Below are positions 18,605 to 28,106 of a stretch of 53,100 nt of DNA, piece after piece. The position numbers were made by a program, and so were the translations under genes. Each line of letters opens with the position of its first letter. Within the stretch, counting starts at the first letter, position 1. The stretch comes from CAWUJT01 sp963922715 (GTDB lineage Bacteria; Pseudomonadota; Alphaproteobacteria; Rhodobacterales; Rhodobacteraceae), in NCBI GenBank assembly GCA_963922715.1, contig CAWUJT010000006.1, positions 1 to 53,100 of the forward strand, in the 5' to 3' direction. The notes beneath the pieces are model-generated. The model worked only from the letters and a program-made list of their open reading frames with translations. It was not told the DNA's origin and did no database searches.

Positions 18605-19344
18605 CATATTGCGTCGGTCTTATGCTGGATCGTGGTCTGGTGTTTATGTCCGACACGCGCACCAATTCTGGTGTCGATAATATCTCCACCTTCCGCAAAA
18701 TGTTCACCTGGGAGGTCACCGGAGAACGCTCTATCACAGTGTTGACAGCGGGCAATCTGGCCACCACACAGGCCGTGATCAGCTTGCTAGAAGAACGCAG
18801 TAAAGACCCAAGTGAGCGTAACCCAGGCATTCTGCATGCACCCTCCATGTTCCAAGTGGCCCAATTGGTGGGCAATTGCTTGAAAGACGTTGTATCGGAA
18901 TACGCACAAAACGGGCAAAATGCCGATGGGGCTTTCAGTGCCACGTTGATTTTAGGCGGGCAAATCGGAGACGGCGCACCGCGGTTGTTTTTGATGTATC
19001 CCGAAGGCAATTTCATTGAAGCAAGCTTTGATACACCGTTTTTCCAGGTTGGAGAAACAAAATATGGCCGCCCAATTCTTGTCCGCGCTTACGATCCGGG
19101 CATGAGTTTTGAGGAAGCGATCAAACTTCTTTATGTCTCTTTCGATTCGACCATCAAAGCCAATCTGTCGGTCAGTTTACCGCTGGATGTGCATGCGTAT
19201 GAAGCGGATAGTTTGCGCACGGGCATCACGTTTCGTGTTATGCCTGACGACCCCTATTTCACCGAAATCTCAAACGGTTGGGGTGATGCACTGAAGACAG
19301 CCTTCCGCCATCTGCCAGATTTTTCTTTTCCCTATGAGGACTAG
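18601..19344 (+). CDS. Anbu-type proteasome-like protease
   Basis: This is a 247-residue Ntn-hydrolase of the proteasome beta/HslV superfamily. The nucleophile is the Thr right after the initiator Met (MTYCVGL). Counting that Thr as 1, Asp17 (in MSDTRTN) and Lys32 (in FRKMF) match the T1/D17/K33 catalytic set. It is longer than HslV, as expected for Anbu (ancestral beta subunit). The operon partners (ATP-grasp, alpha-E, transglutaminase) are the classic Anbu neighbours and support the call. No dedicated ATPase is nearby, also typical. The physiological role of Anbu is still unsettled; peptide degradation or modification is inferred. Confidence 0.93.
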   Translation: MTYCVGLMLDRGLVFMSDTRTNSGVDNISTFRKMFTWEVTGERSITVLTAGNLATTQAVISLLEERSKDPSERNPGILHAPSMFQVAQLVGNCLKDVVSEYAQNGQNADGAFSATLILGGQIGDGAPRLFLMYPEGNFIEASFDTPFFQVGETKYGRPILVRAYDPGMSFEEAIKLLYVSFDSTIKANLSVSLPLDVHAYEADSLRTGITFRVMPDDPYFTEISNGWGDALKTAFRHLPDFSFPYED

Positions 19345-19372
19345 ACTGAAACAGATTTGGCTGGAAGTAGGA

Positions 19373-20179
19373 TCACATCTGCGCGGCCATTTTACGCGCC
19401 ACAAAGCGATAAAAACTTTCGCCTGATATGCGCTCTTTTTCATAGGCCGCATTTAACTTGGCCTTTTGACGGAAGACCTCAACAGCGCGCTGGCGGGTGG
19501 CGACGGGCAAATCACTTTGTGCCAATTCCGCCGCATGCTCTGCATAGGCACGGGCAACACGGACGCTATAATCTTCAGGCGTGGTGAGGCTGCCAGGCCG
19601 CAACCGCAATTCGTACGCTGTGTCACCAAGTGGGACCTGGCCGCCATGGCAGGCCAAAAGCTCAACCGTATGGCGCACATCTTGACTGGTCCGGTTCAGC
19701 ATCTTGCGGGCTTGCGACCGCGCCACCAAAGGATGATAACTTGCCCCTGTGCGCCCCACATCTTCAAGCGACAGCGTATCGGCCTTTGGATCAGGGAGAA
19801 CACAAAACATTTGACCTGCCTCAAACACTTGGGTGCGCCCGAAAGCAAGGCCGCTCTGGCGGGCTAGTGGGAGAAGAGCTGTCAGATACCCCGGTGCCCA
19901 GGTATCATCGGCATCGAGATACGCAACAAACGCGCCACGGGCCAGCGCCAGTGCCCGATTGCGGGTAGGGCCGGGACCAGAACCGACAGGGCCGACTTTC
20001 GTATATCTGAGCATCGGCACGTCGGGCAGAATATCGGCATAATCCACACCATCGTCGGAGGCGACAATCAACTCCACCCCTTCGGAGAGCCCGGCGGCAC
20101 AAACAGACATCAGAGCCCGCCCGATTGTCTCTGTGGCTTTGTAAGCTGGAGTGATGACAGAAATTTTAGCCAACGGCAA
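19373..20179 (-). CDS. Family 2 glycosyltransferase
   Basis: This 268-residue GT-A enzyme opens with the GT2 pattern ISVITPAYKATETIGRAL and carries the metal-binding AYLDADDTW motif (about 90-98), so it should transfer a sugar from a nucleotide-sugar donor. The C-terminal third is helical and without membrane segments, so it is cytoplasmic or peripheral. No ATG exists in the right place; it probably starts with TTG at 20179 or 20173, 9 bases after the preceding gene's stop. The acceptor is unknown. It is convergent with the Anbu gene with a 28-base gap and no obvious terminator. Confidence 0.88.
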   Translation of the reverse strand: MPLAKISVITPAYKATETIGRALMSVCAAGLSEGVELIVASDDGVDYADILPDVPMLRYTKVGPVGSGPGPTRNRALALARGAFVAYLDADDTWAPGYLTALLPLARQSGLAFGRTQVFEAGQMFCVLPDPKADTLSLEDVGRTGASYHPLVARSQARKMLNRTSQDVRHTVELLACHGGQVPLGDTAYELRLRPGSLTTPEDYSVRVARAYAEHAAELAQSDLPVATRQRAVEVFRQKAKLNAAYEKERISGESFYRFVARKMAAQM

Positions 20180-20188
20180 ACAGCAAGA

Positions 20189-20716
20189 CTACCATGTCAA
20201 AGGTACGGCTTCTTTTGATAAAACGTCTTCAAGTCCAGAACGTTGTTCTTGTGAAAGCTGAGGAAGCATCACACGGGTTGTAAAGTTGCCATAGAGTTTT
20301 CCATCAGAGGATGTGTAACTCCAATCCTCAATTTGTTCCATATTAAAGCTTACCTCATCCCCTAAGTTAAGATCCTCCATCCAACTTGGTTGATTAGCCA
20401 ATAAACCAACAAACGTGTCATTCTCTAGTAACAGAAATGGGGATACCCAAATAATCTCATTGCCCGTCTCACCGGCGGTCCCTAATGTGATTGGAAAAGA
20501 TACTTTGAGTGCTGTGCGCGGCAGCGAGTATCCTTCTTTGTTCACAACGTTGGCTAGAAATTTTGGCAAAGTTGATCTTGCGTCTTCAATAGCAGCATTC
20601 ATCCTTTGGTCAGCGTCAGAAAAATCAACCGTGGGATCGCCTGAGGCAGATTGTGCCATTCCCGAAATAGGTGCGATAAAACTTAACATAACACTTATGA
20701 TTATAGTGCGTAGCAT
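20189..20716 (-). CDS. Secreted DUF2314-like protein
   Basis: This 175-residue protein has an N-terminal signal peptide (hydrophobic to about residue 20, with a likely cut after GMAQ or nearby). The mature part begins with an AAIEDARSTLPKFL helix and continues with KVSFPI, EIIWVSPFLL, LGDEVSFNMEQIEDWSY and GNFTTRVML. These match the DUF2314 pattern (YegJ-like), where a short helix is followed by a small beta barrel. The function is unknown. It lies 44 bases downstream of pyc and 9 bases upstream of the GT2 gene on the same strand, so it may be co-transcribed with either. Expected location: periplasm. Confidence 0.72.
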   Translation of the reverse strand: MLRTIIISVMLSFIAPISGMAQSASGDPTVDFSDADQRMNAAIEDARSTLPKFLANVVNKEGYSLPRTALKVSFPITLGTAGETGNEIIWVSPFLLLENDTFVGLLANQPSWMEDLNLGDEVSFNMEQIEDWSYTSSDGKLYGNFTTRVMLPQLSQEQRSGLEDVLSKEAVPLTW

Positions 20717-20760
20717 ATACTATCCTTTCACTCCATCTGTCATTTTCGGATAATATACCA

Positions 20761-23700
20761 TCAAGACAGCTCTACCAATAAATCCTTCGCATCAATCTGG
20801 ACCCCAGGTCCAACATGAACATCGAGTACTTTGGCATCGCGTTCGGCGTGCAGGCCTGTTTCCATCTTCATCGCTTCAATGGTCAGCAGCAGATCCCCTG
20901 CTTTTACCTCGGCCCCAACTTGGACAGCCACACTGGCCACCACACCTGGCATCGGCGCGCCAATGTGGTTCGGATTGCCAGCCTCTGCCTTTCTGCGCAC
21001 CCCAGCACCCGCTTGTACTTTGCGGTCCGGGACACGGATGACGCGGGGCTGACCGTTGAGTTCAAAGAAAACCTTAGCCTCCCCGTCTTGGTTTGTTTCC
21101 CCCAGGGCTTGGCAGCGGATCACAAGGGTTTTGCCGGGATCAATCTCCACCTCAATCTCTTGGCCCGGGTCCATGCCATAAAAGAAAACATCGGTGGGCA
21201 ATGTGCGCACGGGGCCATAAACTTCGTGTCGTTGGGCATAATCCGTAAACACCTTGGGATACATCACATAGCCCATCAGATCCTCATTATCGAAGTCAAC
21301 CCCAGGCACGGCGTCCGCCAAGGCGTCTTTTTCTGCCGCTAAATCCGCAGGTGGCAGGTGCGCGCCCGGGCGTTCAAGATTTGGGGCTAACCCTTTCAAA
21401 GCCTTCTTGATGATTGCCTGTGGAAAGCCGCCTTTGGGCTGGCCCAGATTGCCTTTGAGCATGTCGATGACGGACTCTGGGAAAGCCACATCTGTTTCTG
21501 GGTCTTCCACGTCGGCGCGGCTTAGACCTTGGCTCACCATCATCAGCGCCATATCGCCCACAACCTTTGAGCTTGGCGTCACCTTCACAATATCACCAAA
21601 CATCTGGTTCACATCCGCATACATCTGCGCCACCTCATGCCACCGTTCCTCCAGCCCCAAGGAACGCGCTTGGGCTTTGAGGTTGGTGAACTGCCCGCCT
21701 GGCATCTCATGCAAATACACTTCTGAGGCGGGGGCCTGCATCCCACTTTCGAACGCGGCATATTGGCCCCGCACCGCTTCCCAGTAATCCGAGATTTCAC
21801 GAATGGCGGTGATGTCCACACCCGTGTCACGCTCTGTATGGCGCAAGGCCTCAACAATAGAGCCGAATGTGGGCTGGGAGGTATTGCCGGACAACGCATC
21901 CATCGCCACATCGGCTGCATCCACACCAACCTCAGCCGCGGCCAAGATCGTGGCCCCCGCAATGCCTGAGGTATCGTGGGTGTGGAAATGGATCGGCAGG
22001 CCGACCTCCTCTTTCAGGGCTTTGATCAAGACACGTGCCGAGGCAGGTTTCAGCAACCCCGCCATATCCTTGAGGCCAAGAATATGCGCCCCCGCGTCCC
22101 GTAGGGCTTTGCCCATGGTCACATAATATCCCAAGTCATATTTCGCGCGCTCTGGGTTGAGAATATCACCGGTGTAGCAAATGGTCCCTTCACAGATGCG
22201 CCCGGTCTCGATCACCGCCTCCATCGCCACGCGCATGTTGTCCACCCAATTCAAACTGTCAAAAACGCGAAAGACGTCGACACCTGTTTCCGCGGCTTGG
22301 TGGACAAAGGCTGCCACGACATTGTCCGGGTAATTGGTGTATCCCACCCCGTTGGAGGCCCGCAGCAACATTTGCGTCAAATGGTTCGGCATGGCTGCAC
22401 GTAGATCGCGCAGGCGCTGCCAGGGGCACTCTTGCAAGAACCGATAGGCCACATCGAAGGTTGCGCCCCCCCAGCATTCCACGCTGAAAAGCGCGGGAAG
22501 GTTTGCGGCGTAAGCTGGAGCCACCTGGATCATATCGAGCGAACGCATGCGCGTGGCCAAAAGGGATTGATGGCCATCGCGCATCGTGGTGTCGGTCAAT
22601 AAAAGCTGTGGCTGCGCACTGAGCCAATCGGCCACGGCTTGCGCGCCCTCTTGGTCAAGGCGCTGTTTGAGCCCATACGTTGGAATCTCGCCGCGCAATT
22701 TGGGGGGACGTGCCGCGCGCAAATCAGCCGAAGGCTTGGGGCGGTCTTGGGTCTCGGGGTGGCCGTTGACCGTGATATCCGCAATGTAGGTAAGGATTTT
22801 GGTCGCGCGATCACGGCGCGGTTTGAAGTCAAACAGAGCAGCTGTTTCATCAATGAATTTCGTATGATACTGATAGTTTAGAAAATCCGGATGCTTGAGC
22901 AAGTTTTCAACAAAGGCGATATTTGTCGCCACCCCACGGATGCGGAACTCTCGCAACGCGCGGTCCATCCGGGCAATTGCGGCCTCTGGCGTTGGTGCCC
23001 AGGCGGTGACCTTTTCCAACAGGCTGTCATAGTATCGTGTGATCACAGCGCCAGAATAGGCTGTCCCCCCGTCCAGACGAATGCCCATGCCCGTTGCACC
23101 CCGATACGCTGTGATGCGGCCATAATCGGGAATAAAATTGTTCTGAGGATCTTCTGTCGTCACCCGACATTGGATCGCATGGCCTGAGAGGGTCACATCC
23201 TCTTGGTGGGCATGTCCCGTGGCCTCCGCCAGCGAAGCGCCTTCCGCAATTTTGATCTGCGCTTGGACAATATCAATCCCTGTCACTTCCTCTGTGACGG
23301 TATGTTCGACTTGTACGCGCGGGTTGACCTCGATGAAGTAAAAGGCGTCCGTTTCCATATCCATCAGAAACTCAACAGTCCCCGCACATTCGTAATGCAC
23401 ATGGGCACAAATTTTCTTACCCAAAGCGCATAGCGTCTCACGTTGATCTTGGCTCAGATAAGGGGCAGGCGCGCGCTCCACCACCTTTTGGTTGCGCCGC
23501 TGCACAGAGCAGTCACGCTCCCACAGATGGTAAATATTGCCCGCCTTGTCACCAAGGATCTGCACCTCCACATGGCGCGCGCGGGCGATCATTTTTTCCA
23601 GATACCCTTCACCATTGCCAAATGCCGCCTCTGCCTCGCGGCGGCCTTCCAAAACCTTTTCTTCCAGTTCCTCCTCCGAGAAGATGGGACGCATCCCGCG

Positions 23701-24204
23701 CCCACCCCCACCCCATGAGGCCTTCAGCATCAAAGGATAGCCAATCTCTGCCGCGTCTGCCCTGATCTTAGAGAGGTCATCGCCCAACACATCTGTCGCC
23801 GGGATCACAGGCACACCGGCAGCAATCGCCACCTGGCGGGCAGAGGCTTTGTCGCCAAGTGCGCGCATGGTCTCAGCCCGGGGTCCAATAAACGTGATGT
23901 CATTCGCCTGGCAGGCCTCGACAAACTCTGGGTTTTCTGAAAGCAGGCCATATCCAGGATGGATCGCATCAGCCCCGCTAATTTTGGCCACACGGATCAT
24001 ATCCTCAATCGAAAGATAGGCGGCGACGGGGCCAAGCCCCTCTCCAATCTTATAGGCTTCATCCGCTTTGAACCGGTGCAAACTCAGCTTATCCTCTTCC
24101 GCATAGACCGCCACGGTGCGCTTGCCCAATTCATTGGCTGCACGCATCACACGGATGGCAATTTCTCCGCGGTTGGCGATGAGAATTTTTTGAAACACAG
24201 TCAT
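20761..24204 (-). CDS. pyc: Pyruvate carboxylase
   Basis: This biotin enzyme converts pyruvate, bicarbonate and ATP to oxaloacetate, the main anaplerotic step opposite PckA. The start at ATG 24204 is chosen because AAAGGA sits 6-7 bases upstream and the protein then begins MTVFQKILIANRGEIAIRV; the frame is open 30 codons further up. It is 1147 residues: biotin carboxylase (about 1-450, with the glycine-rich GGGGRGM loop), carboxyltransferase (about 530-1000, LLTDTTMRDGHQSLLATR), and biotinyl domain with the acceptor K1113 in EAMKMET. The whole single-chain form is intact. It has the same size and order as other alphaproteobacterial Pyc proteins. Confidence 0.97.
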   Translation of the reverse strand: MTVFQKILIANRGEIAIRVMRAANELGKRTVAVYAEEDKLSLHRFKADEAYKIGEGLGPVAAYLSIEDMIRVAKISGADAIHPGYGLLSENPEFVEACQANDITFIGPRAETMRALGDKASARQVAIAAGVPVIPATDVLGDDLSKIRADAAEIGYPLMLKASWGGGGRGMRPIFSEEELEEKVLEGRREAEAAFGNGEGYLEKMIARARHVEVQILGDKAGNIYHLWERDCSVQRRNQKVVERAPAPYLSQDQRETLCALGKKICAHVHYECAGTVEFLMDMETDAFYFIEVNPRVQVEHTVTEEVTGIDIVQAQIKIAEGASLAEATGHAHQEDVTLSGHAIQCRVTTEDPQNNFIPDYGRITAYRGATGMGIRLDGGTAYSGAVITRYYDSLLEKVTAWAPTPEAAIARMDRALREFRIRGVATNIAFVENLLKHPDFLNYQYHTKFIDETAALFDFKPRRDRATKILTYIADITVNGHPETQDRPKPSADLRAARPPKLRGEIPTYGLKQRLDQEGAQAVADWLSAQPQLLLTDTTMRDGHQSLLATRMRSLDMIQVAPAYAANLPALFSVECWGGATFDVAYRFLQECPWQRLRDLRAAMPNHLTQMLLRASNGVGYTNYPDNVVAAFVHQAAETGVDVFRVFDSLNWVDNMRVAMEAVIETGRICEGTICYTGDILNPERAKYDLGYYVTMGKALRDAGAHILGLKDMAGLLKPASARVLIKALKEEVGLPIHFHTHDTSGIAGATILAAAEVGVDAADVAMDALSGNTSQPTFGSIVEALRHTERDTGVDITAIREISDYWEAVRGQYAAFESGMQAPASEVYLHEMPGGQFTNLKAQARSLGLEERWHEVAQMYADVNQMFGDIVKVTPSSKVVGDMALMMVSQGLSRADVEDPETDVAFPESVIDMLKGNLGQPKGGFPQAIIKKALKGLAPNLERPGAHLPPADLAAEKDALADAVPGVDFDNEDLMGYVMYPKVFTDYAQRHEVYGPVRTLPTDVFFYGMDPGQEIEVEIDPGKTLVIRCQALGETNQDGEAKVFFELNGQPRVIRVPDRKVQAGAGVRRKAEAGNPNHIGAPMPGVVASVAVQVGAEVKAGDLLLTIEAMKMETGLHAERDAKVLDVHVGPGVQIDAKDLLVELS

Positions 24205-24379
24205 GGTTTGTCCTTTGCGCCGCAGTGCTTTTGACATGGTTATTAAGCATGAGTGGTAAGCGGCAAAACCAACGCCCGCAAGTACCGGCCACAACAGACA
24301 GCCTTTAAATCAGATTTGAACGATTTGAAGCGATTGCAGGCTTTGCGGTTAAACCTCTTGAAAGTCCCTGTGTGCCATT

Positions 24380-25447
24380 TTGAGGCATCTGAATTTGATC
24401 ACGCAAAGGGCCAAAACCATTCTGGATGAGACGATCCCCCCGCCGAGCAGTTATCGCAAACGTATGACACGGCAGCAAAAAGCGGCTGTCATCGTACGTA
24501 TCTTGTTGTCTGAAGGCACCGATCCGGGCATCGCGCTTTTGCCTGGACATATGCAAGAGCGCCTCGCGCGGGAAATGGCCGATTTGCGGATTGTGAACAA
24601 AGACGCGCTGAGTTTGATTTTGGTCGAATTCACCCAGTCTTTGGAAAACGTCGGGGTGCACTTTCCGCCAGGGTTGTCTGGCGCGCTTTCTATCCTCAAT
24701 GGCCATCTCGCCCCTGTTGTCGCGGATTATTTGCGCGACGAATCAGGGGCAGAAATCCAAGGCGACCCGTGGGAGCGGTTGGCAGGTTTAGACGTGGCGA
24801 AGCTGCAACCGATTGTGGAGAAGGAAAGCATCGAGGTTTGCGCTGTTTTGCTCTCTAAACTCTCTGTCGCAAAAGCGGCTGAACTGCTTACCCATATCCC
24901 GCCCGAACGCGCCTATCAAATGGCCTATGCCGTGTCGCAGACAGGAGAGATTGAGCCTGATACAGTCGCGCGCATCGGTATGGCGTTAGGTCGACAGTTG
25001 GATGCACAACCGGCCGAGGCCTTCAATAATGGTCCTATCGAACGCGTAGGGGCCATTCTGAATGCAGCCCCCGCCCTCACACGAGAAGCTGTTCTGGATG
25101 GTTTAGATGCCGCCGACGCTGTGTTTGCCGATCAAGTCCGCAAAGCGATCTTCACCTACGCCAATATCCCGCAACGCCTTGATGTGCGTGATTTGCCGAA
25201 AATCACCCGTGCGGTCAATCCAACCCTTCTGGTGAAAGCGCTGGCTTATGGCCGTGTCACGGAGCCGCGCGTAACAGAACATATCTTGGAGAATATCTCG
25301 CAACGCCAGGCGCAAATGCTCAACGATGAGATCGAAGAACTGGGCCAAGTTAGCGCCAAGGATGGTGAAGCCGCGATGGCAGAATTGATCGCCGGCATCC
25401 GAGAAATGGAGGCCAGCGGGGAAATCCTCTTGCTCACCGATGACTGA
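24380..25447 (+). CDS. FliG-like protein, isolated from flagellar genes
   Basis: This protein of up to 355 residues resembles the flagellar rotor protein FliG along its length. The N-domain has RQQKAAVIVRILLSEG (about 31-46). The middle region has EKES in place of the usual EHPQ signature. The C-domain has ENISQRQAQMLNDEIEELGQV (305-325), followed by AELIAGIREMEASGEI, matching the torque helix and the final helix. Of the E. coli torque charges, R281 aligns with R309, D288 with D316 and D289 with E317; R297 appears as Ser and K264 is lost. The start is unclear: TTG at 24380 without a good ribosome site, or ATG at 24464. No other motility gene is in the window. Confidence 0.75.
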   Translation: MRHLNLITQRAKTILDETIPPPSSYRKRMTRQQKAAVIVRILLSEGTDPGIALLPGHMQERLAREMADLRIVNKDALSLILVEFTQSLENVGVHFPPGLSGALSILNGHLAPVVADYLRDESGAEIQGDPWERLAGLDVAKLQPIVEKESIEVCAVLLSKLSVAKAAELLTHIPPERAYQMAYAVSQTGEIEPDTVARIGMALGRQLDAQPAEAFNNGPIERVGAILNAAPALTREAVLDGLDAADAVFADQVRKAIFTYANIPQRLDVRDLPKITRAVNPTLLVKALAYGRVTEPRVTEHILENISQRQAQMLNDEIEELGQVSAKDGEAAMAELIAGIREMEASGEILLLTDD

Positions 25448-25488
25448 TCGGGCCATGAAAGGGCCGCGAGGTTATATGGAATACAGGT

Positions 25489-26502
25489 ATGGTGCTGTCA
25501 TTTCGCGACCGGGGCATTTATTGTCCTGCAGGGGATTTTTGGATCGATCCTTGGCGACCGGTTGAGCGGGCGCTGATCACCCATGCGCATGCCGATCATG
25601 CGCGCCCCGGCCATCAGCATTATCTAGCCACACAAGGCACCGTCGGCGTTATGCGGCATAGGTTGGGCGCAATCTCTGCCGAAAGCGTGCCCTATGGCGC
25701 GCAACTGCAAATCGGAGATGCGCAGGTCTCATTTCATCCCGCGGGCCATGTTCCAGGCTCCGCCCAAATCAGGGTCGTGGTCAAAGACGAGGTTTGGGTT
25801 GTCTCGGGCGATTACAAAACCCTAGACGACGGCCTTTCAGAGCCATTTGAGCCCTTGCCATGCCACACATTTATCACCGAGTGTACCTTTGGATTGCCGG
25901 TGTTCACATGGCCGTCAATGGCCGAATTGAAATCTGACATCAGCACCTGGTGGGCCACCTGCCAAGCTGAGGGGAAAGTTGCCCTTCTTGGCGCTTATGC
26001 CCTTGGCAAAGCGCAACGGCTTTTGACACTTGTGGAACCAGACCAAGGCCCAATCCTGACACATGGCGCGGTTGAGGGCACCAATGCTGTGCTGCGTGCC
26101 GAAGGCTATGGCTTGCCCACCACAATTCCCGTGACGCGCGAGACTGACCGCAAAGCCTATCCCGGTGCCCTTGTTTTGGCCCCGCCTTCCGCTTTGAGCA
26201 CGCCTTGGGCGCGGAAATTCGGCCCGCGCTCAGAAGCCTTAGCTTCAGGGTGGATGGCACTGCGCGGCATTCGCCGCCGCCGTGCCGCAGATCGTGGCTT
26301 TGTGGTCTCCGATCACGCCGATTGGCCAGGGCTTTTGGACACCATCAAAGCCACAGGTGCCGAACGGGTGTTCGTGACCCATGGCTATACCACTGTGTTT
26401 CAACGCTATCTGGCCGAACAGGGCTATGACGCGCAAAGTGTTGAAACAGCTTATGAGGGGGAAAGTCTCGATATTGTCGAAGATGTGGACCCAACACCAT
26501 GA
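25489..26502 (+). CDS. Ligase-associated DNA exonuclease (metallo-beta-lactamase fold)
   Basis: This is a 337-residue nuclease of the MBL/beta-CASP type. The metal-binding HxHxDH motif is at 32-37 (THAHADHARPG), with later PAGHVPGSAQIR and VVSGDYKT blocks and a C-terminal SDHADW. It is the exonuclease member of the ligase-associated repair set and directly precedes the DNA ligase gene, overlapping it by four bases (ATGA). In known systems it trims DNA 3' ends in a manganese-dependent manner. The helicase and phosphoesterase partners of this set are 20 kb away in this window. Confidence 0.93.
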   Translation: MVLSFRDRGIYCPAGDFWIDPWRPVERALITHAHADHARPGHQHYLATQGTVGVMRHRLGAISAESVPYGAQLQIGDAQVSFHPAGHVPGSAQIRVVVKDEVWVVSGDYKTLDDGLSEPFEPLPCHTFITECTFGLPVFTWPSMAELKSDISTWWATCQAEGKVALLGAYALGKAQRLLTLVEPDQGPILTHGAVEGTNAVLRAEGYGLPTTIPVTRETDRKAYPGALVLAPPSALSTPWARKFGPRSEALASGWMALRGIRRRRAADRGFVVSDHADWPGLLDTIKATGAERVFVTHGYTTVFQRYLAEQGYDAQSVETAYEGESLDIVEDVDPTP

Positions 26503-28091
26503 AACGGTTTGCCGCCCTTTTCACCGCACTCGATCAAACCACCTCGACCCGCGCCAAAACCGATGCGCTGGCCGCTTATTTCCGTGACGCGCCCCCTGAC
26601 GACAAGGTTTGGACCATCGCGCTTTTGTCAGGGCGGCGGCCCAAACGTGTTGTGACCGCAAACCGTTTGCGGGAATGGGCCACAGAAACAGCGGGGTTGC
26701 CGCTTTGGCTGTTTGAGGAAAGCTATGCCGTGGTGGGGGATTTGGCGGAAACGATTGCATTGTTGCTGCCACCTCCGACACATCCGCAGGCCAAAAGCCT
26801 GACAGAGTGGATCACCACATTGCGCGAGATCGCGGCTTTGGACGATGACGAGAAGAAAGCACGGATGCGGGCAGTTTGGGACGCTCTGGCGGGGGTGGAG
26901 CGTTTTGTGTTTGCCAAACTCACCACGGGCGGGTTCCGCGTGGGTGTCAGCCAAAAGCTGATGACACGCGCCTTGGCGCAAGCCACGGGGCTGGAAGAAG
27001 CAGAACTGGCCCATCGGTTGATGGGAGACTGGCAGCCTGATCGCATCACCTGGGAGGCTTTGATTGAGGCCCCCGATCCCACGGCGGATCTATCCCGGCC
27101 CTATCCGTTTCAACTGGCATACGCCCTCGAAACGGACCCTGCTGAGATCGGTCCGGCTGAAGACTGGCTGGCAGAGTGGAAATGGGATGGCATCCGTGGG
27201 CAGCTGATCCGGCGGGGCAATGCGCTTTATCTTTGGTCCCGCGGGGAAGAGTTAATGACAGATCGCTTTCCTGAATTCACCCCGCTTTTGGATTACATAC
27301 CCGATGGCACGGTGATTGATGGCGAAGTGCTGGCCTGGGATCACACAGCAAACGCCCCCCTGCCCTTTGCGCAGCTACAACGCCGCATCGGACGTAAGAC
27401 TGTGCCTAAATCCGTTCTGCGGGAGGCCCCAGTGCAGTTGATTGCCTACGATCTGCTGGAAAAGGAGGGCCAAGACATCCGCGCACACCCGCTTGCCCAG
27501 CGCCGTGCGCACCTAGCTGCTTTGCTTACAAACGCCGACCAAGCCCCCATCCGACTGTCTGAAAACATCTCTGGACGTTGGGAAGAACGCGCCGCCATTC
27601 GTGACACTGCACGCGGAATCGGGGCCGAAGGGTTGATGCTCAAGCGACTGTCTGCACCCTATGTTGCGGGACGTAAAAAGGGCGATTGGTGGAAGTGGAA
27701 ACTTGACCCGCTGACAATCGATGCAGTGATGATTTACGCCCAAGCGGGCCATGGCCGCAGGGCCAATCTGTTCACTGATTACACCTTTGCCGTTTGGAAA
27801 GATACAGAGCTTGTGCCCTTCACCAAAGCCTATTCGGGCCTGACAGATGCCGAGTTCCGTGAGATCACAGCTTGGGTGCGTAAAAATACGCTGGAACGCT
27901 TTGGCCCTGTGCGGCGGGTGCGGCCCGCGCATGTGTTTGAAATCGCTTTTGAAGGCATTCAAGCCTCAAGCCGCCACAAATCGGGCGTGGCTTTGCGCTT
28001 TCCCCGGATGGTGCGGTGGCGAAAAGACAAACCGATTTCAGAGGCCAACAGCCACAAAGATCTGATGGATATTCTCAACGCATACCGTTGA
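26499..28091 (+). CDS. ATP-dependent DNA ligase, ligase-associated repair type
   Basis: This ligase of 530 residues is the cluster-associated LigB/LigC-type bacterial enzyme and lacks the extra LigD domains. It has an N-terminal helical DNA-binding domain (about 1-190), then the adenylation domain with motif I EWKWDGIRG (the AMP-accepting lysine is K228), DGEVLAWD (motif III) and EGLMLKR (motif IV), then an OB-fold with WWKWKLDP (motif V). All nucleotidyl-transfer motifs appear intact. It is translated together with the upstream exonuclease and is convergent with kdsA, with only 15 bases between the genes. Confidence 0.95.
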   Translation: MKRFAALFTALDQTTSTRAKTDALAAYFRDAPPDDKVWTIALLSGRRPKRVVTANRLREWATETAGLPLWLFEESYAVVGDLAETIALLLPPPTHPQAKSLTEWITTLREIAALDDDEKKARMRAVWDALAGVERFVFAKLTTGGFRVGVSQKLMTRALAQATGLEEAELAHRLMGDWQPDRITWEALIEAPDPTADLSRPYPFQLAYALETDPAEIGPAEDWLAEWKWDGIRGQLIRRGNALYLWSRGEELMTDRFPEFTPLLDYIPDGTVIDGEVLAWDHTANAPLPFAQLQRRIGRKTVPKSVLREAPVQLIAYDLLEKEGQDIRAHPLAQRRAHLAALLTNADQAPIRLSENISGRWEERAAIRDTARGIGAEGLMLKRLSAPYVAGRKKGDWWKWKLDPLTIDAVMIYAQAGHGRRANLFTDYTFAVWKDTELVPFTKAYSGLTDAEFREITAWVRKNTLERFGPVRRVRPAHVFEIAFEGIQASSRHKSGVALRFPRMVRWRKDKPISEANSHKDLMDILNAYR

Positions 28092-28106
28092 ACGATTGAT
28101 ACCACA

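Noticed and set aside
26499..28091. LigD-type end-joining ligase
   Set aside because: There is no polymerase or phosphoesterase domain fused to it and no Ku gene nearby; the coupled exonuclease marks the ligase-associated repair type.
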